DNA of 64,000 nt from Flavobacteria bacterium BAL38 (GTDB lineage: Bacteria > Bacteroidota > Bacteroidia > Flavobacteriales > Flavobacteriaceae). Below, in pieces: positions 57,040 through 64,000 of this stretch. The stretch spans positions 1,116,001 through 1,180,000 of the forward strand of contig AAXX01000001.1 in NCBI GenBank assembly GCA_000169355.1, given 5' to 3'. The notes below the pieces were generated by a model that was not told where the DNA came from, made no database searches, and saw only the letters and a program-made list of their open reading frames with translations. Position 1 is the stretch's first letter, and every line of letters starts with the position of its first letter. A program made the translations under genes and the position numbers.

Positions 57040-58299
57040 ATGCTAAAATTACTTAAAAAAATACTACTTCATCAGCAATTCCATAAACTAAGTGTATATG
57101 GTTTTGGGCAACTATTCAATTTGGTTACACCATTATTGGTGGTTCCTTATATTGTATCGGTTTGTGGTGAAGAAAATTTTGGAAAGACTGCCGTTGGAAT
57201 GGCAATTGCCTTTTTTTTAATAGTATTTGTCGACTTTGGCTCAGATATAATTGGCGTAAGAGAAGTAGCTATAAATAGAGATAATCCAGTAATTTTAAAC
57301 AAAATTTTCACTACAACATATGTTGTAAAAGCTATTATTTTGTTTTTTGTTTTACTTATTATTAGCATAGTTTTTGTTTCTTTTCCCTTTTTTAAAACAG
57401 AGAAAACCATGTTTTTTCTTGGGTTATCAGTTTTAATAGGTCAATTTATAAATCCAACATGGTTTTTACAAGGAATTGAAAATGTAAAGTGGATAACTAT
57501 ATTAAATGTAATTTCAAAAATTATTTATTTACTCGGAATCTTTTTAACCATAAAAAATGAGTCAGATTATATTTATGTAAATTTATGGTGGGGATTAGGA
57601 ATGATAATTTCTAATGCATTTGTATTTCTTTGGATAATAAAAAAACATCAATTTTCTTTTATAGGAATTAATAAAGAAGAAGTTTACAAACATATTATTA
57701 ATGATTTTTCAATGTTCTCTTCCCAAATTTTCCTTTCATTACAACTTTATGCTCCAGTAGTATTAATTAGTTATTTTGGGAGTAATTTAATGGCAGGGCA
57801 ATATAGAATTGTAGAACAAATTATTGTAGTTTTTAAAACTTATATCTTTTTGTTTTTCAACTTTGTTTTCCCAAAAATTTGTTACCTAATTGAAATAGAT
57901 TACAAAAGAGGAATTAAAAATTGGATTATTTATAATAGCACAAATTTTGTTTTTGTCTTAGTTGGAATGCTTTTTTTCCATCTTTATTCTTATGAAATAG
58001 TTTCTTATTTTAATCCAACCAATCGTTATGTTTTAAGTAATTTGCTCGAAGTGGCAGTTTTTATTCCTTTAATTTTAGCCCTATCTATTCCTTTAAAACA
58101 GTTAATTTTAGCCTTTAATTATAAAATATTTTATGTTAGATTAACATCGGTTATGGTAATTATTAATTTATTAGCTATTGTTTTTTTATTGCCAAAATTT
58201 AAAGTTTACGGCGTATTTTATTCTTTAATTGCAACGGATTTAATAGTTATTATTTTTTATATTTACCAACTAAAGAAAAACGAAAACTTTCATGATTAA
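57040..58299 (+). CDS. Wzx-like oligosaccharide flippase
   Basis: 419 residues, about 12 membrane helices, MOP superfamily (polysaccharide export). The N-terminus LSVYGFGQLFNLVTPLLVVPYIVSVCGEENFGKTAVGMAIAFF is characteristic of Wzx flippases, which move undecaprenyl-linked repeat units to the periplasm. Loops such as NPTWFLQGIENVKW and FPKICYLIEIDYKRGI fit the family. It is encoded next to an acetyltransferase and a polymerase, completing a Wzx/Wzy-dependent set with the Wzz-like protein at 37178. Confidence 0.9.
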   Translation: MLKLLKKILLHQQFHKLSVYGFGQLFNLVTPLLVVPYIVSVCGEENFGKTAVGMAIAFFLIVFVDFGSDIIGVREVAINRDNPVILNKIFTTTYVVKAIILFFVLLIISIVFVSFPFFKTEKTMFFLGLSVLIGQFINPTWFLQGIENVKWITILNVISKIIYLLGIFLTIKNESDYIYVNLWWGLGMIISNAFVFLWIIKKHQFSFIGINKEEVYKHIINDFSMFSSQIFLSLQLYAPVVLISYFGSNLMAGQYRIVEQIIVVFKTYIFLFFNFVFPKICYLIEIDYKRGIKNWIIYNSTNFVFVLVGMLFFHLYSYEIVSYFNPTNRYVLSNLLEVAVFIPLILALSIPLKQLILAFNYKIFYVRLTSVMVIINLLAIVFLLPKFKVYGVFYSLIATDLIVIIFYIYQLKKNENFHD

Positions 58300-58969
58300 G
58301 TTATTATTTCAAAAATTACTTAACAAAGCCGGAAAAAATTATACAATAGACCCTTTAATTCCTTCCAATTTACTTGTTTCTAACTTGCTACAACGTTTAA
58401 TTATGATGAGCAGAGGTTATTTTTGGTTGTATAGAAAAATTTTTTTAGGAAAAGGAAGTCATATAAGTAATAAAAGAAATATTGCTTTTGGGAATAACAT
58501 TACTATTGAAAACTATGTAAATATTGATGGTTTTGCGAAAAACAAATTAATTTTTGGTAATAATGTTAAAATTGGAGCCTACTCTTGGATTTCTTGTACA
58601 AGTCATATGTCAAAATATGGTGAAGGAATTTCTATAGGAAATAATTCAGCTTTTGGAAGATATACAGAATTTGGTGCTGCTGGAGGAATTCAAATAGGAA
58701 ATGATGTAATTGCAGGATCTTATATAAGTTTTCATTCGGAAAACCATAATTTTGGAGATTTATCTAAGTTGATTAGAGAACAAGGAGTAACTTCAAAAGG
58801 TATTAAAGTAGGAAATAATGTTTGGATTGGAGCAAAAGTTACTTTTTTAGATGGATCAGAAATCGGTGATAATTGTGTAGTAGCAGCAGGAGCAGTTGTA
58901 AATGGAGTTTTTCCAGATAATGTTGTTATTGGTGGTGTTCCAGCAAAAATAATTAAAACTATTGCATAA
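58292..58969 (+). CDS. Hexapeptide-repeat O-acetyltransferase
   Basis: 225 residues with left-handed beta-helix repeats: NIAFGNNITIENYVNI, LIFGNNVKIGAYSWIS, ISIGNNSAFGRYTEFG and IQIGNDVIAGSYISFHSENHNF, ending in the CatB/WbbJ-like NVWIGAKVTFLDGSEIGDNCVVAAGAVV and IGGVPAKIIK. The active-site His lies in HSENHNFGD. It probably adds an acetyl group to a sugar of the surface polysaccharide. The start overlaps the flippase gene by 8 bp and the stop overlaps the polymerase start by one base. Confidence 0.88.
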   Translation: MIKLLFQKLLNKAGKNYTIDPLIPSNLLVSNLLQRLIMMSRGYFWLYRKIFLGKGSHISNKRNIAFGNNITIENYVNIDGFAKNKLIFGNNVKIGAYSWISCTSHMSKYGEGISIGNNSAFGRYTEFGAAGGIQIGNDVIAGSYISFHSENHNFGDLSKLIREQGVTSKGIKVGNNVWIGAKVTFLDGSEIGDNCVVAAGAVVNGVFPDNVVIGGVPAKIIKTIA

Positions 58970-60195
58970 TGAAGTTAACTCTTAATAAAGCTTTTTATTA
59001 TCAAATATTCTTCACTTTTTGTGTTATTATTCCCTTTTTTAATAATTACGAAATTTCGTTTATTACTTGGTTAATAGCTTTAGGATTAACAATTAAGAAA
59101 TCTTATTCTGTTCCTTTTATTCGTTATGTTTCTTATTTCATTTTTATTTTCATTGCAGCATTAATAGTTGGTTTTTTTTATCAGTATAGGCTTTATTTTG
59201 TAATTAGAGATATTACATATTTATTAAAACCAATTTTGGGTCTTATTATAGGCTATCAATTTTTTAGTAGTCAAATTAAAAACCCATTTAAGTTTTTATT
59301 GTATTCAGGATTAGCTATGGCAATTATCCATCTTTGCTTAGTTAGTTACGGAATTTTATTTCAAGGCGCTAAAAGTGTTGCTAGTATTAGAGAATACGGA
59401 GGTTATTTCAATGATTATGAAATATATGCTTTTATTATTTTATTGTTTCATAAAAAATTTCAAATAGAAATATTACCAAAAAACTATAAACTTTTCTTAG
59501 TTATTATGGGTTTTTCTACTTTTTTCTATTTAGCCAGAACTAATTTTATACAATTTGTTATTTTATTTATGGCAATGAAGGGTTGGTTAATTTTAAATAA
59601 AAAATCTTTTATCATTTTGGGATCGCTTTTTTTAGTATCAGTATTGTCGTATTCTGCAATATATATATACAATCCCAAAAGAAATGGCGATAGTGTTAAT
59701 GAATTCTTGTACAAAATAAAATTAATCCCACTAGAAGCATTTGCCACAAAAATAAATAGAGGAGATTGGAAAGATTTTCATGATCATTATCGTTCTTATG
59801 AAAATGTAAGAACCATTGAACAATTGTATTACAATAATTCGTACTTATTTGGAGAGGGTATTGGTTCTCAAGTAGATTTAAAACAAAAAGTTCGTTTGGG
59901 AGACATGGATTTAAGACATATTTCAATTTTACATAATGGATATATGACAATTTTCCTTAAAGCAGGAATTCCAGGACTTTTATTACTCTTTGGCTCCATA
60001 TTTTATTTCTTTAAAAAACGCCCTTATATTAATGAATTAGATAATAATATAAATTTACTTTTTTTAGGAACAGGTTTGTTTCTTATAGTTTCCTATTGGG
60101 TTTTTATGGGTTATTATAATTTGTTAGATTCTAAAACATTACTCATAGGATTTTTATTTGCTTATAAAAATCAGCTTATAAAAAAATCTTTTTAA
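58969..60195 (+). CDS. Wzy-like O-antigen/capsule polymerase
   Basis: 408 residues, about ten membrane helices with a large periplasmic loop near residues 245-320 (NPKRNGDSVNEFLYKIKLIPLEAFATKINRGDW ... LFGEGIGSQVDLKQK). The HISILHNGYMTIFLKAGIPGLLLL ending is the typical Wzy/WaaL 'HN...' signature. It should join repeat units on the periplasmic side. It is translationally coupled on both sides (TAATG overlaps). Confidence 0.8.
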   Translation: MKLTLNKAFYYQIFFTFCVIIPFFNNYEISFITWLIALGLTIKKSYSVPFIRYVSYFIFIFIAALIVGFFYQYRLYFVIRDITYLLKPILGLIIGYQFFSSQIKNPFKFLLYSGLAMAIIHLCLVSYGILFQGAKSVASIREYGGYFNDYEIYAFIILLFHKKFQIEILPKNYKLFLVIMGFSTFFYLARTNFIQFVILFMAMKGWLILNKKSFIILGSLFLVSVLSYSAIYIYNPKRNGDSVNEFLYKIKLIPLEAFATKINRGDWKDFHDHYRSYENVRTIEQLYYNNSYLFGEGIGSQVDLKQKVRLGDMDLRHISILHNGYMTIFLKAGIPGLLLLFGSIFYFFKKRPYINELDNNINLLFLGTGLFLIVSYWVFMGYYNLLDSKTLLIGFLFAYKNQLIKKSF

Positions 60196-61355
60196 TGAAA
60201 AATATTCTTTTCATACATCAGTCTGCCGAATTATATGGCTCCGATAAAACGTTGTTGTTATTATTAAAAAATTTAGATAAAAAAGAGTTTAATCCTGTTG
60301 TAATATTACCTTTTGACGGACCTTTAAAAGAAGCTTTAGAAAAAGAAAATATAGAAGTAATAATTGCACCAGTTCTAAAATTGTATAGAAAACTATTTAC
60401 TCCAAAAAATATTTTAAATTTTTTTAAAGAAATAGAATTAGCTTTTAAAATCGTAAACGAATTAAACAAAAAATATCAATTTAGTTTAATTTATTCTAAT
60501 ACATTAGCTGTTTTACTTGGAATAATGTTTGCCCGAAAGCACAATATAAAACATTTATGGCATGTGCATGAAATAATTGAAAAACCAAAAGTATTTAAAA
60601 ATGGGTTTATTAAATTATTGGCTTTAAAGTGTAATAGTTTTATTGTTTACAATTCTAAATCAACACAACTTTTTTGGGAAACTAATAAAAAGATTTCAAA
60701 AAAAGGGACAGTAATTTGGAATGGAATAGAAACAAATTTACCTCAAATTAGCGCTGCAGAAGTTTCTGAAATTAGAACCAACAAGTTTTTAGCAAATTCA
60801 AATCAAATAGTAATTGCATTAGTTGGAAGAATTAGCAGATGGAAAGGCCAAATGATTTTATTAGAAGCCTTTAATAAAATGGTTTCAAAAACAGAAAATA
60901 TAAAATTAATATTTGTTGGTGCCCCTCCACCAAATCAAGAAAATTTTCAAGAAGATTTAGAAGAAAAGATAGCTTTATATCATTTAGAAGATAAAGTTTT
61001 GATAATTCCTTTTCAAAATGAAATTCATAAAATATGGCAGGCAATCGATATAGCTGTTGTGCCTTCTACAGAGCCAGAACCTTTTGGAATGGTTGCAATT
61101 GAGGCAATGTTGGCTCAAAAGCCTGTTGTAGCTTCAAACCATGGAGGTTTAACCGAAATAGTTGTAAATAACGAAACAGGATTCTTAATAACACCAAATA
61201 ACGAACAAGAACTAGTAATTGCATTAGAGAAACTAATTCATAGTGAACTAATAAGAAAACAAATGGGCGAAAAGGGTTATACAAGGGTTATAAATGAATT
61301 TTCAGTTGCACATTATGTCGATTCATTTGAAAAATTCTTCCATAACTATTGTTAA
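60195..61355 (+). CDS. GT4-family glycosyltransferase
   Basis: 386 residues, GT-B fold. The N-terminal domain begins ILFIHQSAELYGSDKTLLLLLKNLDKKEF; the donor domain holds IALVGRISRWKGQMILLEAF and the E-x7-E motif region STEPEPFGMVAIEAMLAQKPVVASNHGGLTEIV. It adds a sugar from a nucleotide donor while keeping the anomeric configuration. It is the last gene before an 81-bp gap with a promoter-like motif, so it closes the sub-operon that starts at 56524. Confidence 0.9.
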   Translation: MKNILFIHQSAELYGSDKTLLLLLKNLDKKEFNPVVILPFDGPLKEALEKENIEVIIAPVLKLYRKLFTPKNILNFFKEIELAFKIVNELNKKYQFSLIYSNTLAVLLGIMFARKHNIKHLWHVHEIIEKPKVFKNGFIKLLALKCNSFIVYNSKSTQLFWETNKKISKKGTVIWNGIETNLPQISAAEVSEIRTNKFLANSNQIVIALVGRISRWKGQMILLEAFNKMVSKTENIKLIFVGAPPPNQENFQEDLEEKIALYHLEDKVLIIPFQNEIHKIWQAIDIAVVPSTEPEPFGMVAIEAMLAQKPVVASNHGGLTEIVVNNETGFLITPNNEQELVIALEKLIHSELIRKQMGEKGYTRVINEFSVAHYVDSFEKFFHNYC

Positions 61356-61409
61356 TAAACCACTAGTAGTCTTTCGTTAACTTTCTTTTAAAAATAGTTC
61401 TAAAATAGT

Positions 61410-61417
61410 TACATTTG
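61410..61417 (+). promoter_or_regulatory. Internal promoter of the polysaccharide locus
   Basis: TACATTTG matches TAnnTTTG, 19 bp before the ATG at 61437, within the only sizeable gap (81 bp) in this part of the locus. No exact TTG -33. Confidence 0.45.
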
Positions 61418-61436
61418 AAAAAATATTACATTTTTA

Positions 61437-62546
61437 ATGAAGATTGCTATATTAGGAACACGCGGAGTACCCAATTATTACGGAGGTTTTGAACAATTTG
61501 CTGAATTTTTTTCTGTTTATCTAGCCGAAAGAGGTCACGAAGTTTATTGTTATAACTCACATAACCATCCCTATCAAGAAAAAACATTTCATGGTGTGCA
61601 TATTTTACACCAACATGATCCAGAATATAAATATGGAACTTTTGGACAGTTCATTTATGATTACAATTGTATTATGGATGCTCGTAAAAGAGATTTTGAT
61701 GTTATTTTACAATTAGGTTATACAAGCAATTCTATTTGGTTTTTTTTAATGCCAAAAAAAGCAATCAATATCATCAACATGGATGGTTTAGAGTGGAAAC
61801 GTTCTAAATATTCATGGCCAATTCAACAGTTTTTAAAAGTAGCCGAATGGTTAGCCGCAAGATCAGGAGATTACTTAGTGGCAGATTCATTAGGAATTCA
61901 AACATTTTTAAAAGAAAAATATAAAAAAGAATCAACTTATATTGCTTATGGAGCTCATTTATTTGATTCTCCAAATGAAAGTATTTTGCAACAATACCAA
62001 GTAGAAGAAGGCAATTATAACATGGTTATGGCTCGTTTTGAACCTGAAAACAATTTAGATATGGTTTTAGAAGGGGTAGCTTTAAATAAAGAAGACAAAA
62101 CACCTATTTTGGTTATTGGAAAGCATGAAACAAAATATGGAGCTTATTTAAAAAACAAGTTCAAAGATTTTTCAAACATTCGTTTTATTGGCGGTGTTTA
62201 CAATTTAGAACACCTTAATAATTTAAGGTATTTTAGTAATCTGTATTTTCATGGTCATAGTGTAGGAGGAACAAACCCTTCTTTATTAGAGGCTATGGCT
62301 TCTAAAGCATTAGTTATTGCACATAATAATAATTTTAATAAAGGGGTGCTTAAAGAAAATGCGTATTATTTTTCTAATCCAATAGAGGTTAAAAAAATCT
62401 TAAATACTATCAAAAAAAATGATAACTTGCAGTTTATATCAAACAATTATCAAGCAATTGCAAACGACTTTAATTGGGAAAAAATAAATGGCGATTATTT
62501 ACAACTTTTTGAAAAAGCTATGGCAGAATCTTCTATACGAAAGTAA
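61437..62546 (+). CDS. DUF1972-containing glycosyltransferase (rhamnosyltransferase-like)
   Basis: 369 residues. The N-terminal DUF1972 domain is plain: KIAILGTRGVPNYYGGFEQFAEFFSVYLAERGHEVYCYNSH, with NIINMDGLEWKRSKYSWPIQQFLKVAEWLAARSGDYLVADSLGIQ following. A GT4-like C-terminal domain has HSVGGTNPSLLEAMASKALVIAHNN. Characterised relatives in streptococcal capsule loci add rhamnose as the second sugar. Since dTDP-rhamnose genes are in the same locus, a rhamnosyltransferase role is plausible. Its 3' end overlaps the next gene by 59 bp. Confidence 0.9.
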   Translation: MKIAILGTRGVPNYYGGFEQFAEFFSVYLAERGHEVYCYNSHNHPYQEKTFHGVHILHQHDPEYKYGTFGQFIYDYNCIMDARKRDFDVILQLGYTSNSIWFFLMPKKAINIINMDGLEWKRSKYSWPIQQFLKVAEWLAARSGDYLVADSLGIQTFLKEKYKKESTYIAYGAHLFDSPNESILQQYQVEEGNYNMVMARFEPENNLDMVLEGVALNKEDKTPILVIGKHETKYGAYLKNKFKDFSNIRFIGGVYNLEHLNNLRYFSNLYFHGHSVGGTNPSLLEAMASKALVIAHNNNFNKGVLKENAYYFSNPIEVKKILNTIKKNDNLQFISNNYQAIANDFNWEKINGDYLQLFEKAMAESSIRK

Positions 62547-63834
62547 ATCAAATATATCTTTTTTACCTTTGGTTTTGCTAATGGTATCAATTCCTTTACA
62601 ATTAGGAATTAGTAATGTTTTTTTAGGGTTGTTTATTATATCGGTTTTATTAAATAAGTACAAATCTAAATTCCATTTCTCGTTAGTTTTACTATTACCT
62701 ATATTCCTTTTTTTATGGATGATTTTGTCCTATTTTTGGTCAATTGATGCTACAAGAACTCTTCATTCGATTCCAAAAGAAATAGCATTATTAGTATTGC
62801 CTTTAGCTTTTTTGATTGTATCAATTACAAAAAAACAAAAACAAGATTCTATAAGAATCTACAGTTTTGCTATGGTGTTTTTTGTATTATATTTCTTGTT
62901 TAGAGCATTCATAAGATATGCAATTACCCAAGACACTAGGGTTTTCTTTTACCATGGAGAAAATGATGACGATTATGGTTTAGTGCCAAAATTGTTAAAT
63001 GCAATCCATCTTTCTGTATTTGTTTCAATTGCTTTTTTTTATTTTTTTACACAAGAAGTAAAATCAAAATTAACTATTTTTCTAACATTTTTGTTGTTTG
63101 GTTTTATTGCTTTATTGTCTTCAAAAAATATAATTTTAGTTGTAATAATATTAATCTGCGTTTATCTCCTTTTTTATTCTAAAATTGCCAATAAAATGAG
63201 ACTAAGAAACTTAATTGTTATGTTAATAATTTTAGGTTTATCGTTTTCATTCGGAAAAATTAAAGAAAGATTTCAGTCAGAATTTCAACAAAACACAGCT
63301 AAAAGTTTATCAAATAATGTAATTCGAAAAAGTGTACAAAATGTTCATAATGTAAGTATTTATGAAGCCTGGAATAATGAAAAATTTTATCCAAATGCAT
63401 TTTTTCCAGGAACTGCTTTTCGTGTATATCAAGCCAGATTATTTTTTGAGTTTTTAAATGAAGAACCAATTTTATTAAAAGGTTTTGGTTTAAACGCCTC
63501 AGTAAATAAATTAGAAGAAAAAGGTGAAAAATATAACGTTTTCCTTGGAGATGAAAACACTGAAGGATATCAAAAAAAGAATTTTCACAATCAATATATT
63601 CAAAATTTTGCTGAACTAGGAGTTATTGGTTTTGTACTATTGATAATAATGGTGTTTATTAATTTAAAAAATGCATTAAAAAGCAAAGATTTTGTTCATA
63701 TTGCTTTTGCAATTCTAATGATAAGCTTATTTTTGACCGAGTCTTTTTTATGGAGACAACGAGGCGTATTGTTTTTTATGATTTTTTATTGTCTATTTAA
63801 CACTATGAATCAACCTAAATTAGAAAAAAATTAA
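62488..63834 (+). CDS. O-antigen ligase-like membrane protein
   Basis: 448 residues, about ten helices. The Wzy_C/WaaL signature is [24 protein letters not shown] (about 368-391), after a large periplasmic loop ([37 protein letters not shown]). It is therefore a ligase or second polymerase. The reading frame begins with ATG at 62488, which overlaps the previous gene by 59 bp. The first 25 residues ([21 protein letters not shown]) are plausible as a cytosolic lead, but a later non-ATG start cannot be ruled out. Confidence 0.8.
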   Translation: MAIIYNFLKKLWQNLLYESKSNISFLPLVLLMVSIPLQLGISNVFLGLFIISVLLNKYKSKFHFSLVLLLPIFLFLWMILSYFWSIDATRTLHSIPKEIALLVLPLAFLIVSITKKQKQDSIRIYSFAMVFFVLYFLFRAFIRYAITQDTRVFFYHGENDDDYGLVPKLLNAIHLSVFVSIAFFYFFTQEVKSKLTIFLTFLLFGFIALLSSKNIILVVIILICVYLLFYSKIANKMRLRNLIVMLIILGLSFSFGKIKERFQSEFQQNTAKSLSNNVIRKSVQNVHNVSIYEAWNNEKFYPNAFFPGTAFRVYQARLFFEFLNEEPILLKGFGLNASVNKLEEKGEKYNVFLGDENTEGYQKKNFHNQYIQNFAELGVIGFVLLIIMVFINLKNALKSKDFVHIAFAILMISLFLTESFLWRQRGVLFFMIFYCLFNTMNQPKLEKN

Positions 63835-63835
63835 A

Positions 63836-64000
63836 ATGAAAAGAATATTAATTACAGGTGCTGCAGGTTTTTTGGGTTCTCATCTTTGCGATAGATTCAT
63901 TAAAGAAGGTTACTTTGTTATAGGAATGGATAACTTAATAACAGGAGATTTAAAAAACATAGAACATCTTTTTAAAGATAAAAATTTCGAGTTTTATCAT
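63836..64000 (+). CDS. UDP-glucuronate decarboxylase-like SDR (cut by window end)
   Basis: Only the first 55 codons are present. [20 protein letters not shown] is the Rossmann GxxGxxG start of an extended SDR, and [26 protein letters not shown] closely follows UDP-glucuronic acid decarboxylases (UXS) that make UDP-xylose, also seen in Bacteroidota capsule loci. dTDP-glucose dehydratase-like enzymes are an alternative. It starts 1 base after the ligase-like gene and so extends the operon beyond the window. Confidence 0.7.
   Translation, partial: MKRILITGAAGFLGSHLCDRFIKEGYFVIGMDNLITGDLKNIEHLFKDKNFEFYH

Noticed and set aside
37178..64000. The polysaccharide locus as a prophage or plasmid insertion
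   Set aside because: No integrase, transposase, phage or replication gene is present, and base composition looks like the rest of the window by eye.

Overview
This window looks like a chromosomal segment from a member of the Flavobacteriia (Bacteroidota), close to Flavobacterium. The base composition is strongly AT-rich. Promoters carry the Bacteroidota -7 motif TAnnTTTG. The gene content is typical of the group: DUF4175, head-GIN (DUF2807), GldM-like domains, bacterial GH3, CarboxypepD_reg-like domains, and Flavobacteriia-style dispersed palindromes, including the one that reads as the peptide CHAELVSAS. All family names come from reading the sequence; no database search was run.

Layout. 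Positions 1-26,100 are mostly on the minus strand and mostly housekeeping: a PIF1-like helicase, a Skp/OmpH-like lipoprotein, a methyltransferase, mnmG, ybeY, DUF4175, gltX, an SPFH protein, glnS, folB, a PAP2 phosphatase, an LTA-synthase-like sulfatase, tRNA-Cys, two GldM-C-terminus-like proteins, a LysE exporter, a head-GIN protein and rnr. Three perfect or consensus parS (ParB-binding) sites surround mnmG. A 737-bp AT-rich region without a gene (26,440-27,177) marks the point where the transcription bias flips: almost everything to its right (27,178-64,000) is on the plus strand. Together with the parS cluster about 20 kb away, this makes the region a candidate replication origin.

Positions 27,178-37,171 carry rpiB, a NAD(P)H-hydrate dehydratase, tex, tatA, a degenerate M23 protein, a GH3 protein, a duplicated pair of CarboxypepD_reg-like proteins and a phosphorylase-like protein. 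A DUF1294 pseudogene lies antisense between the dehydratase gene and tex.

Positions 37,178-64,000 form one long, tightly packed surface-polysaccharide locus. It opens with a Wzz-like protein and the dTDP-rhamnose genes rfbB, rfbA, rfbC and rfbD. A PagL-like lipid A deacylase and a head-GIN lipoprotein follow. Next comes an Arn-like set: a GtrB/ArnC-type glycosyltransferase, a formyltransferase, an RffA/WecE aminotransferase and a GT39/ArnT-type membrane transferase. A second module holds an SDR, a TIM-barrel isomerase, GT2 enzymes, a 1201-residue membrane protein and an FAD oxidoreductase. The last part has two lipoproteins, a flippase, an acetyltransferase, a polymerase, more glycosyltransferases and an O-antigen ligase-like protein. 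The window ends inside a UDP-glucuronate decarboxylase-like gene. Predicted sugars are L-rhamnose and 4-amino-4,6-dideoxygalactose, possibly N-formylated.

Small palindromic elements, most sharing a TGACA tail, are scattered through the left half and also sit in frame inside gltX, rfbD, the GH3 gene and the helicase gene. Four copies flank a small GIY-YIG nuclease gene. The most interesting leads are this nuclease-repeat association, the parS/origin region, the Arn-like module, and a domain shared between the giant membrane protein and a lipoprotein encoded just downstream.
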